Source of the DNA: Burkholderiales bacterium
GTDB lineage: Bacteria > Pseudomonadota > Gammaproteobacteria > Burkholderiales > Burkholderiaceae_C
Direction of reading: 5' to 3'
DNA length: 7,200 nt
Assembly: GCA_947453585.1 (NCBI GenBank)
Contig: CANGHQ010000088.1
Coordinates: 1 to 7,200, forward strand
The position numbers and the translations under genes are program-made. Shown here in pieces: positions 1 to 7,117 of the stretch. Every line of letters begins with the position of its first letter. The stretch's first letter is position 1. The notes beneath the pieces were generated by a model. That model was given only the letters and a program-made list of their open reading frames with translations. It was not told the DNA's origin and did not search any database.

Positions 1-909
1 CTCGGCCTTGCGCACCGGGCTGGGGTTGGGCAGGTCGGGGGCCATCACCATGCCCTTGTCCATGGCCCAAAACTCGTGGCGCAGGGTGACGCCGCCGCTC
101 CAGTCGCCCAGGCTCGACAAAAAGACATATTCCTCGGCCGTGGGCAGGCGGCCTTGCATTTTTTCGCAGGATTTTTCGGCGTTTTCGGGGGACGTGGCGT
201 GGCTGATGGGCGAGCCGGGTGCGCCCAAGAGCTCAACCACGCTGCTGCCGTATTTCACCTTGGACGGAAATCGGGTTTTCTGAAAATGTTCAAACACCTG
301 CCCCGCCAAGCCTTGCATCACGGACTCTGGTGCTCCCTGGCCCTGGAAGTTTTGGGTCGCGCCCTCTTTGGTTTCAATGTGCAACGTCACCGTCACATCG
401 CCCCGGCAGCTCGGGCTGAATGAATAAATACCCCACACCACGCCGCTCAAGCCCGCCAGATAACGCTGGTCGAGGTAGCCCTGGCGTTTTTGCTCGTGCA
501 ACTCACGCACCACCTGGATCAGCGGCAGCGGGTTAAAAAAGGCAACTTTCTTTTGTGGGGGATTGACGTCGCGGTAAATGGCGTCCAGGGACGCCTTGAA
601 GCTGCCTTCGAGCACCACGTCCATCCCCAAACCGGCGCTGGCGAGCGCGCGGTTCTTGTTGGTCAGCTCGTCCATGGCCAGCACAATGGCAAACGCGCTG
701 CCCGAACTGGCACCCTCGCGCAGCAAACCAATCATGTTTTGCGTCAGCGCCTGGGTGTTTTCTGTCTTGCTGCGACCGTAGGCATCCTGGTATTGGCACA
801 GATCCTGGCCCCGGATAAAGGGGATCGTGGGCCACAGCAAAATTTGTTGCGGGTCGGCGCCATAGGCGCTGCCCGCTATCAGCAGCAAAAGGAAGAAAAA
901 TCGTCGCAT
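1..909 (-). CDS. Secreted protein of unknown function, 3' end beyond the window
   Basis: An uninterrupted minus-strand frame of 303 codons begins at ATG 909 and is still open at the left edge, so the C-terminus is missing. The ATG is the first start codon after an in-frame TAG 12 codons upstream. Residues 1-17 look like a signal peptide (MRR, then a Phe/Leu-rich core, then AGSAYGA), so export to the periplasm or beyond is likely. Residues about 19-225 match no family I recognise; they are mixed alpha/beta in character, with Cys38 and Cys168. Residues about 244-303 contain Cys248, the motif GRLPTAEE (253-260), Trp270 and FWAM (280-283). This pattern resembles the lectin-like folds of DUF1566 and formylglycine-generating-enzyme relatives; that is a resemblance only. 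The Shine-Dalgarno is weak (AAGG, about 11 nt before ATG). An FNR-type promoter lies directly upstream. I am confident the gene is real; its function is unknown. Confidence 0.85.
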   Translation of the reverse strand, partial: MRRFFFLLLLIAGSAYGADPQQILLWPTIPFIRGQDLCQYQDAYGRSKTENTQALTQNMIGLLREGASSGSAFAIVLAMDELTNKNRALASAGLGMDVVLEGSFKASLDAIYRDVNPPQKKVAFFNPLPLIQVVRELHEQKRQGYLDQRYLAGLSGVVWGIYSFSPSCRGDVTVTLHIETKEGATQNFQGQGAPESVMQGLAGQVFEHFQKTRFPSKVKYGSSVVELLGAPGSPISHATSPENAEKSCEKMQGRLPTAEEYVFLSSLGDWSGGVTLRHEFWAMDKGMVMAPDLPNPSPVRKAE

Positions 910-960
910 AGGGTGCGCAGCCTTAATTAAAACCAGGCGTGCCTAATGAAGCCCACGCAG

Positions 961-1009
961 ATCATTAATTGTAAAAATCAAAAAATTTAATATCCCTGAT
1001 TTAGATCAA
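961..1009 (-). promoter_or_regulatory. FNR-type class II promoter of the secreted-protein gene
   Basis: On the minus strand, TTGATCTAAATCAG (1009-996) matches the FNR consensus TTGAT-N4-ATCAA at 9 of 10 fixed positions. Downstream lies a -10 hexamer TACAAT (973-968, 5 of 6 matches to TATAAT). If that hexamer spans -12 to -7, the start site is 961 and the box centre (1002.5) falls at -41.5, the standard position for class II activation by FNR. The resulting leader to ATG 909 is about 52 nt. On the opposite strand the same spacing gives no acceptable -10. The box, hexamer and spacing are seen in the sequence; activation by FNR or by the adjacent regulator is inferred. Confidence 0.72.
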
Positions 1010-1061
1010 CGCCGCAGTTTTTCCAAGCCGCATTTTCCCCTTAGAAAACAAAAAGCCTTTC

Positions 1062-1095
1062 AAAAAGAAACAGACAGCCGTGTATGGCGTTCTGC
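1062..1095 (-). terminator. Possible weak intrinsic terminator after the FNR-like gene
   Basis: Minus-strand RNA from 1095 can fold as GCAGA/UCUGU closing a 2x2 internal loop and then GCC/GGC around a six-base loop. It is followed by the U-rich run TTCTTTTT (1069-1062). It starts 38 nt after the regulator's stop codon, the right place for a terminator. The stem is imperfect, with one G-U pair and an internal loop, so termination may be partial. A 10-bp direct repeat, AAAAGCCTTT (1051-1060 and 1106-1115 on the plus strand), flanks it and has no evident role. Confidence 0.4.
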
Positions 1096-1132
1096 AACTT
1101 TTGGGAAAAGCCTTTCTGTTTTTGCCTGCCCC

Positions 1133-1888
1133 TTAGTGCATCACGCCTTGCGATTCGGCCATGGTTTTAAGCAAGTGACTGTCAAGCACCTTGATGTGCC
1201 GGTTGTCCACATGCAGAATGCGGCGCTCGGAAAACAGGCGCAGCAAGCGGCTCACCGTCTCTTGCCGAATCCCCAGGAAAGAACCGATTTCGTCGCGCGA
1301 CATGCGCAGCAGCACCTCGGACTGCGACAGACCCCGGCTCTTGAGCTTTTCCAGCAAATTGATCAGGAACACCGCTACCCGCTCTTCGGAGCGCAGACTG
1401 CCCAGCAGCAGCGCCAGGCTTTGCAGGCGCACCACCTCGTTGCTTAGGGTCTTGAGAAAATAAAAGCGCAAGGACGGGCATTCGTTGGAGTACTGCTCGA
1501 TCAAGTCAAAGGACATGGTCCAGACCTCGGAATCTTCCAGCGCAACCGCGTCGGTAGTCAGCTGGCCGCTGGCAATGCCGTCCGCACCAATGACGTCGCC
1601 CACCATATGAAAGCCCGTGACCTGCTCGCGCCCGTCCTTGGCGCTCAGGCAAGTCTTGAAAAAGCCGCTGCGTACATAAAACAGCGAGCCGAACTTATCG
1701 CCTCCGTTGTACAAAACTGCGCCACGCTTGATGCGGCGCCGACTGGTCACCACCTGCTCAAGGTAGCCACATTGGCCTTCGCCATCTTCTCCAGCGCTGC
1801 GTGCCTTGGTCTGGCAGCTGTTGCAGGTCGGGGACCCGTAGCTGTTGCCCAAACTGGGAAAACGAATACCGGTATTCACATTGGTCAT
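1133..1888 (-). CDS. CRP/FNR-family transcriptional regulator, FNR-like with altered cysteine ligands
   Basis: This 251-residue protein is the usual family length. It has an N-terminal cysteine region (Cys22, Cys25, Cys40), a cyclic-nucleotide-binding-type beta barrel (about 45-130, including GDKFGSLFYVRSG and GFHMVGDVIGADGIASG), a dimerisation helix (about 135-170) and a winged helix-turn-helix (about 195-235). The recognition helix reads RQETVSRLL; Glu210, Ser213 and Arg214 correspond to E. coli FNR Glu209, Ser212 and Arg213, which contact TTGAT half-sites. E. coli FNR holds its oxygen-sensing [4Fe-4S] cluster with C-x2-C-x5-C plus Cys122. Here the spacing is C-x2-C-x14-C, and the Cys122 position aligns without gaps to Trp123 (codon TGG at 1522-1520). 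Cys80 and Cys137 are elsewhere. Oxygen sensing by the canonical cluster is therefore doubtful. Start ATG 1888 follows a strong AAGGAG with a 6-nt spacer. The gene probably autoregulates through the FNR box upstream. Confidence 0.93.
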   Translation of the reverse strand: MTNVNTGIRFPSLGNSYGSPTCNSCQTKARSAGEDGEGQCGYLEQVVTSRRRIKRGAVLYNGGDKFGSLFYVRSGFFKTCLSAKDGREQVTGFHMVGDVIGADGIASGQLTTDAVALEDSEVWTMSFDLIEQYSNECPSLRFYFLKTLSNEVVRLQSLALLLGSLRSEERVAVFLINLLEKLKSRGLSQSEVLLRMSRDEIGSFLGIRQETVSRLLRLFSERRILHVDNRHIKVLDSHLLKTMAESQGVMH

Positions 1889-1894
1889 AAATTT

Positions 1895-1948
1895 CTCCTT
1901 TTGCAGATCCTATTCAGCTAGCTCATAAATTAATTTGACATTTATCAA
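1895..1948 (-). promoter_or_regulatory. FNR box, possible class II promoter and strong RBS of the FNR-like gene
   Basis: On the minus strand, TTGATAAATGTCAA (1948-1935) matches TTGAT-N4-ATCAA at 9 of 10 fixed positions. It is the core of a larger perfect dyad: 11-bp arms at 1928-1938 and 1945-1955 around a 6-bp centre. A -10-like TAGGAT (1912-1907, 4 of 6 matches) would put the start at 1900 and the box centre at -41.5. That start would leave a leader of only 12 nt beginning at the AAGGAG Shine-Dalgarno (1900-1895), so the exact start is uncertain. The site implies autoregulation or control by another FNR. The operator is well supported; the -10 less so. Confidence 0.65.
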
Positions 1949-2040
1949 ATTAATTCAAACATAGAAAATTTAAAAGAAATAAATGACTATATACACAATT
2001 TTTTTAATTTAAATACAAAATTTATTATTATTTAATAAAT
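1921..2040. other. AT-rich intergenic island between tadC and the regulator gene
   Basis: I count 15 G or C bases in these 120 (12.5%), against clearly GC-rich flanking genes. The island includes the FNR box and its 11-bp dyad arms, a run of seven T, and an AT-only inverted repeat (ATTTATTA at 2020-2027, TAATAAAT at 2033-2040, 5-nt loop). No convincing coding frame crosses it. It may hold several weak promoters, or act as a curved or nucleoid-protein-bound segment; those roles are inferred from composition alone. Confidence 0.6.
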
Positions 2041-2075
2041 CCTGAAATACACAAAAAACGTTAGTCAGAGGCAAG

Positions 2076-2105
2076 GCGAGGGCTATGATTTACCTCGCTT
2101 TTTTT
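2076..2105 (+). terminator. Intrinsic terminator, plus strand
   Basis: GCGAGG (2076-2081) pairs perfectly with CCTCGC (2093-2098) around an 11-nt loop and is followed at once by seven T (2099-2105). With one bulged G, an AA/TT pair extends the stem. This is textbook Rho-independent architecture for plus-strand transcription. Read on the minus strand the same hairpin has no adjacent U-tract, so it would be a poor terminator for tadC, which ends at 2114. No plus-strand gene precedes it. It either ends a short plus-strand transcript from the AT-rich island or stops antisense transcription entering the tad operon. Confidence 0.65.
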
Positions 2106-2113
2106 CCAAAATG

Positions 2114-3064
2114 TCAGTGGCCTCCAGCCAAAGAGGGAAGCAGCGTCCGAAAAATGCTGATCGCCGCTGGGCCCAACAAAACAATGAATATTGATGGAAA
2201 TATAAAAAACAATGTAGGGAATAGAAGTTTGATTGGAATCTTGGCTGCAATCTCTTCGGCCCTTTGCATGCGCTTGTCGCGCATGGTCTCAGAATGGATG
2301 CGCAGGGAGTCGGCCATATTGCTGCCGAAATGTTCGGACTGCAGCAAGATCGTGACAAACACACCCACGTCTTCCACCCCGGTACGCATAGAGAAATTGT
2401 GCATAGCAGTTTCGCGGGAGGCGCCCACCTGCAGCTCCAGCACCACCAGGTCCAGCTCTTCTGCCAGGGCAGGGCTGCGCAGGCTCAATTCGCTGCCGGT
2501 CTTGCGCATGGCCGCGTCAATACCCAGGCCTGCCTCCACACAAATCGTGAGCAGATCAATGGCGTCGGGCATGGCTTCCTGGATCTCGCGCTCGCGGGCG
2601 GACACCTTGAAGTTGAGCACCATATTGGGAATGTAATAACCCACGCCGCACAGCAGCACCAGCCCGGTGAGCGCGGGCGCAGACAAGGCTTGCGCGCCCA
2701 TAAACCCACCAAAGGCCAAAAGCAAGGCCGGCAACAGCAATGCCAAAAACACCTTGGCCACCAAAAAACCGGGCAGCCACAAGGCGTGGCGCAGGCCGGC
2801 GTTGTAAAAATGGATGCGCAGATCGGACACCTTGCCGCCGTCCTTGGGTGTGGCCAGGCGGGTCAGCAAGGGGCCCATGCGGTTGGCCATCAGCTGCCAG
2901 GCAGACGGGCTTTGCGGCGACGCGCTCAGCGGGTTTTGCGCGGCTTGCAGGCCTGCGAGCCGCTGCTGCACCGAGCGGTCGCGGTTCCACAAGAAGTTAA
3001 GCCCCAAGACGAAACAGAAAAACGCGAGGAATACAGTGATCAGTATGGATGTAGTGCTTGTCAT
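2114..3064 (-). CDS. tadC: TadC, inner-membrane platform protein of the tad pilus
   Basis: The protein is 316 residues long from the start chosen here. It is a type II secretion F-domain (T2SSF) membrane protein that, with TadB, forms the inner-membrane base of the Flp pilus machine. Hydrophobic helices are visible at about 6-26, 97-120, 129-150 and near the C-terminus (FPTLFFIFPSIFIVLLGPAA). The T2SSF segment begins near QEAMPDAIDLLTICVEAGLG and includes the typical TadC stretch RAEEIAAKIPIKLLFPTLFF. An in-frame ATG exists at 3115, but it would overlap tadB by 44 nt and put a polar stretch before the first helix. ATG 3064 is preceded by GAGGA at ideal spacing and lies 7 nt after the tadB stop. 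It is the last tad gene visible; the tadD/E/F/G genes found in many loci do not follow it here. Confidence 0.93.
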   Translation of the reverse strand: MTSTTSILITVFLAFFCFVLGLNFLWNRDRSVQQRLAGLQAAQNPLSASPQSPSAWQLMANRMGPLLTRLATPKDGGKVSDLRIHFYNAGLRHALWLPGFLVAKVFLALLLPALLLAFGGFMGAQALSAPALTGLVLLCGVGYYIPNMVLNFKVSAREREIQEAMPDAIDLLTICVEAGLGIDAAMRKTGSELSLRSPALAEELDLVVLELQVGASRETAMHNFSMRTGVEDVGVFVTILLQSEHFGSNMADSLRIHSETMRDKRMQRAEEIAAKIPIKLLFPTLFFIFPSIFIVLLGPAAISIFRTLLPSLAGGH

Positions 3065-3068
3065 GGCG

Positions 3069-3073
3069 TCCTC
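3069..3073 (-). promoter_or_regulatory. Ribosome binding site that fixes the tadC start
   Basis: GAGGA (3073-3069) lies 4 nt before ATG 3064 and overlaps the tadB stop codon TGA (3074-3072). A ribosome finishing tadB is therefore positioned to start tadC, which implies translational coupling. This favours 3064 over the upstream in-frame ATG at 3115. Confidence 0.75.
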
Positions 3074-4046
3074 ACAGGCGAACGTTGTTGATACGCCATA
3101 GCAAGAAGATGCCAATCAGCATCGACACCACAGCCACCTCGACCACCACAATGCCTGTGGGGTCAGCAAAAAGTACGGTCATGTAGCTTGGGTTGGCCAG
3201 TTGGATGATCCCCCCAAGGAAAAAGGGCAAGCCCGCCAGAATGTAAGCAGACAGCTTGCCCTCGGCCGCCAGCACCCGCACCCGTCCAAAAAACTTGAAG
3301 CGCGCCCGGATCAGCGAACCCAATATGCCCAGCAAGTTGGCCAGATTGCCACCGGTTTCAAGCTGAATCGAGACCGCCAGCACAAAGAACCCCATGTCCG
3401 GCGCGGGCACGCGCATGGCCATATTGCGCAGCGCCGTCTTGGTAGCAACGCCAAAGTTGATTTCATCAAACGTGGTCTTGAACTCTGTGGCAATCGGCTG
3501 GGGCGACTGGCTGGCCACCATGGACAAGGTGGCCGAAAAAGCATGGCCGGCCCGCAAGGCGCGGCAAATCAGGTCCAGCGCGTCGGGCAGTTCAGCCACG
3601 ATCTTGTCCAATCGGCGCAGGCGCTTCCAGCGCATGCGCACCAGCGGCACGACCGCAAACAACAAGCCCAGCGTGAGCACCGACATCCAGCCCCAGTCCA
3701 GCACCGCGCCCAGCAGCACGCCCACCACCAGGGCCAGAACCATGCTTGCAAGCAGGCTTGCCACCAGTTGCTCAGAACCCGCCTGCAGCAGCAACTGATC
3801 CAAAGCCGCAACCCGCGGAATCTTGGTTAGCCACGCGTGCACATAAGGAATGTCACTAAGCTTGCGGTCGCGGGCAAGCGCTAACGTGGACTGCGGTTTG
3901 TCGGCGCTGGCCAGCAAATACAGGCGCTCTCGAACGCGTTTAATTTCTGGCGTCCCGGAATCGTGCCACAGCAAAAGAAAGCCTTCAAGCAGCATGAAGA
4001 CTGCAAGAAATCCGAGAACCAGAAACATGGCATAGGTGGAGTCCAT
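3072..4046 (-). CDS. tadB: TadB, inner-membrane platform protein of the tad pilus
   Basis: The protein has 324 residues, normal for the family. A hydrophobic N-terminal helix (about 5-27) is followed by a polar region (28-90), two helices (about 95-116 and 118-137), then a T2SSF domain (about 148-275) starting with KIVAELPDALDLICRALRAG, the hallmark of TadB and of GspF relatives. Two helices (about 266-285 and 298-318) close the protein. TadB works with TadC as the membrane platform on which the TadA ATPase acts during pilin assembly. Its ATG follows the tadA stop after only 4 nt and has no strong Shine-Dalgarno of its own, so its translation is probably coupled to tadA. All expected segments are present. 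Confidence 0.95.
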   Translation of the reverse strand: MDSTYAMFLVLGFLAVFMLLEGFLLLWHDSGTPEIKRVRERLYLLASADKPQSTLALARDRKLSDIPYVHAWLTKIPRVAALDQLLLQAGSEQLVASLLASMVLALVVGVLLGAVLDWGWMSVLTLGLLFAVVPLVRMRWKRLRRLDKIVAELPDALDLICRALRAGHAFSATLSMVASQSPQPIATEFKTTFDEINFGVATKTALRNMAMRVPAPDMGFFVLAVSIQLETGGNLANLLGILGSLIRARFKFFGRVRVLAAEGKLSAYILAGLPFFLGGIIQLANPSYMTVLFADPTGIVVVEVAVVSMLIGIFLLWRINNVRL

Positions 4047-4050
4047 GGAT

Positions 4051-5399
<1,349 letters not shown>

Positions 5400-5403
<4 letters not shown>

Positions 5404-6683
5404 TGGCCAAAGCCCATGAATTTACGCAGCAAGTTCAAGGGCCCGCCGGCCCCGTGCCCGTTCCCGTTCCCGTTCCCGTTCCCGTTCCCGTTGCCGTTGC
5501 CGTTGCCGTTCGTGTGGCCGTTGCCGTTGCCGTTGGTGTGACCGTTGCCGTTGAGCGGCGCCAGGTTTTCGGCCCATTCTTTCAGGGCGCGGGCTACCGG
5601 GTCGCGCGGCGTGATTTCCACCAGCGGGACGCCTTGGTTCACGGAATTGGACACCGCCGCGGGGCTGCTGGGAATGGTGCGGGCCACGCGGGCCAGAGTG
5701 GACTTTTCGACATCCTCCAGGCCAAAGTGAGCGCCGCGCGTGTAGTTGTTCACCACGATCTGCATTTTGTCCGGGGCGCAGCCATGGGCGCGCAGGTACT
5801 GGCCAATGGACTTGGCTGCGCGCACATTGGGAATATCAAGCTGCACAATCAGGTACAACAAATTTGCCAGGCTGATGGCCTTGATGGCCACGGCGTCGAG
5901 CGTGCTGCTCACGTCCAGCACCACAAAGTCGTAGTGGCGGCGCGCCACCTCAATGATCTTTTCGATCGCCACCGGCGTCACATCGGCCACCTGCTCGGGC
6001 GTGGCCGGCGCCACCAGCACATGCACTCGCTCGCTGACCTTGGCCATGCTGGCCTCCAACATGGCCTCGTCCAGCCGCAGGTACTGCTGCGCCAACTCCA
6101 CCACATTGGTCTTGGCACCGGTGTTGCCCAAATAGATGGCGGCGTCGCCAAAGCTAAAGCGCAGGTCCAGCACCGCCACCCGCTTGTTTTGGCGAGCCAG
6201 CGCATAAGCCAGGTTGGTGGCCAAAAAGGTGACGCCCGAACCGCCTTTGGCGGCCACCATCGCAATCACCACGCCGCCCTTGGTCGCGGCGCTGGCCAAA
6301 GCCACTGCTGCCAGGCGCGACTGCGCAAAGCGCAGCGCCTCCTGAAAACTCAGGGCGTCCACCGGAGAAGCCAGCACCTTGCGCACCCCGATGTGCATGG
6401 CAAGCGTGAGATATTCCACCGACTGGTCCGGGCTGATCAAAATGGTGTGGATCTGCGGAAACTTGGCCAGGGCCGATTCGATCTGCTGCAGGATGTTCAT
6501 ATCCGCACCCACGGATGCGTCCACCACAAGCACATCAGGCTTGTCGGTGATCAGCACGTTGTCGAGCATGTCGGTGGCGCCAATATGGGGGTAGTACTCG
6601 GTGTCCCCCACCACCACCGTAGAGTCGGCGAACACCTTGAGGTTGGCCTCGGAGTTCGAGATTGCGGATACTTTGATCGTCAT
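5400..6683 (-). CDS. tadZ: TadZ/CpaE, pilus-localising atypical ParA/MinD-like ATPase
   Basis: This 427-residue protein has three parts. Residues 1 to about 115 form a receiver-like domain (PDVLVVDAS, with Asp55 at the end of a beta strand). Residues about 135-370 form a ParA/MinD-type P-loop domain. Residues 378-410 are an Asn-Gly tail with two His-Thr interruptions, followed by the hydrophobic/basic end NLLRKFMGFGQ. The deviant Walker A is AKGGSGVT (145-152): the signature Lys146 is kept, but the canonical P-loop lysine is Val151, a change also known in CpaE proteins, so ATP hydrolysis may be weak or absent. A Walker A'-like VLDLRFSFGD (171-180) and Walker B-like FVVLDVSS (253-260) follow. 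TadZ/CpaE proteins mark the pole or site where the pilus machine assembles. The Shine-Dalgarno is a modest AGAGAG about 9 nt before ATG 6683. Confidence 0.93.
5457..5552 (-). repeat. In-frame hexanucleotide repeat encoding the TadZ Asn-Gly tail
   Basis: In coding direction the tract is AACGGC, AACGGT, a CACACC interruption, three AACGGC, a CACACG interruption, three AACGGC, then six identical AACGGG (5492-5457). Each unit encodes Asn-Gly. The identical AACGGG block suggests recent expansion by slippage. Because the unit is 6 bp, gain or loss of units changes linker length without a frameshift. Read on the plus strand the tract would give Val-Pro and Val-Ala repeats in spurious frames. Confidence 0.9.
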
Positions 6684-6755
6684 GGTGTTTTTCTCTCTGA
6701 TAAATCCAGCAGCATGGGCCGACTGCTACCTGGGGTTCACGCGGTGGCGCAACAG

Positions 6756-6790
6756 GCCGGCATCCGCCGGCGGGGCTTTTCAGCCCCACC
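6756..6790 (-). promoter_or_regulatory. Two overlapping GC-rich hairpins between the lipoprotein gene and tadZ
   Basis: Minus-strand RNA from 6790 to 6769 folds as GGUGGGGCU/AGCCCCGCC, nine pairs with one U-G, closed by a GAAA (GNRA) tetraloop. A second hairpin, GCCGGC-GGAT-GCCGGC (6771-6756), shares 6771-6769 with the first, so the two compete. No U-tract follows either, so this is not a standard intrinsic terminator. Within an operon it could act as a processing or stability element setting different mRNA levels on each side. The structure follows from base pairing; the role is inferred. Confidence 0.55.
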
Positions 6791-6810
6791 GTCCGGACGC
6801 AGCGACGCAC

Positions 6811-7104
6811 TCACTTGGACCCGCCAAACAACTCAAAGGTTTTGACCGGCGCTTTAAAGGAGTCCTGGTAGCGGTCCTGGCTGTGCACCGCTGCCGCAGC
6901 GTCCAGACCCGCCACCGGGTCTTGGCGCTGGGCCGGCGTGGCGCCGATGATCTGGCTGTCGCGAATCGTACGCACGCTCTCGCCAAACTTGGCGTCCAGC
7001 GCCTGGGTGCTGGGCGCCGCGCAGGCGGCCAGCGTTGCTGCAATCCAGGCCACAGCCGCCCAGCCAGCGCCACGGGCCAATCGTTTGAAATTACTTTGTG
7101 TCAT
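6811..7104 (-). CDS. Small tad-locus lipoprotein in the CpaD position
   Basis: This 97-residue protein has a basic N-terminus (KRLARG), a hydrophobic stretch (about 13-27) and a lipobox LAAC (25-28), so signal peptidase II should leave a lipidated 70-residue mature protein starting at Cys28. The mature part contains AKFGESVR and a C-terminal QDRYQDSF stretch, a layout I associate with the short lipoproteins encoded between the secretin and tadZ in betaproteobacterial tad loci. It is much shorter than alphaproteobacterial CpaD, so homology to it should not be assumed. A probable role is with the outer-membrane secretin. Start ATG 7104 follows AAAGGA (7118-7113) and lies 13 nt after the upstream gene's stop. 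A 127-nt gap separates it from tadZ. Confidence 0.82.
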   Translation of the reverse strand: MTQSNFKRLARGAGWAAVAWIAATLAACAAPSTQALDAKFGESVRTIRDSQIIGATPAQRQDPVAGLDAAAAVHSQDRYQDSFKAPVKTFELFGGSK

Positions 7105-7117
7105 GGCAGTTTTCCTT

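Noticed and set aside
490..930. Plus-strand open frame of 146 codons opposite the secreted-protein gene
   Set aside because: The minus strand carries a continuous 303-codon frame with a signal peptide and matching promoter; this frame has neither.
1051..1115. Direct repeat AAAAGCCTTT (1051-1060, 1106-1115) as a regulatory or attachment site
   Set aside because: Two 10-bp copies in AT-rich intergenic DNA, with no integrase, element or known motif nearby, are not enough to support a site.
1935..1963. TTGACA (1935-1940) as the -35 of a sigma-70 promoter on the plus strand
   Set aside because: At a 17-bp spacing the -10 would be AACATA, a poor match; the hexamer is better explained as half of the FNR box.
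2076..2105. The hairpin after tadC as the tad operon terminator
   Set aside because: On the minus strand the stem is not followed by a U-run; the T-run follows it only on the plus strand. It may still help weakly, but it is not a standard minus-strand terminator.
2264..3091. Plus-strand open frame of 275 codons opposite tadC
   Set aside because: It is a shadow of tadC, with low-complexity His/Gln-rich sequence and no family signature.
5451..5556. Repeat tract as a possible CRISPR array or iteron-type origin
   Set aside because: The units are 6 bp and tandem, lack spacers, and encode the Asn-Gly tail in frame within tadZ.
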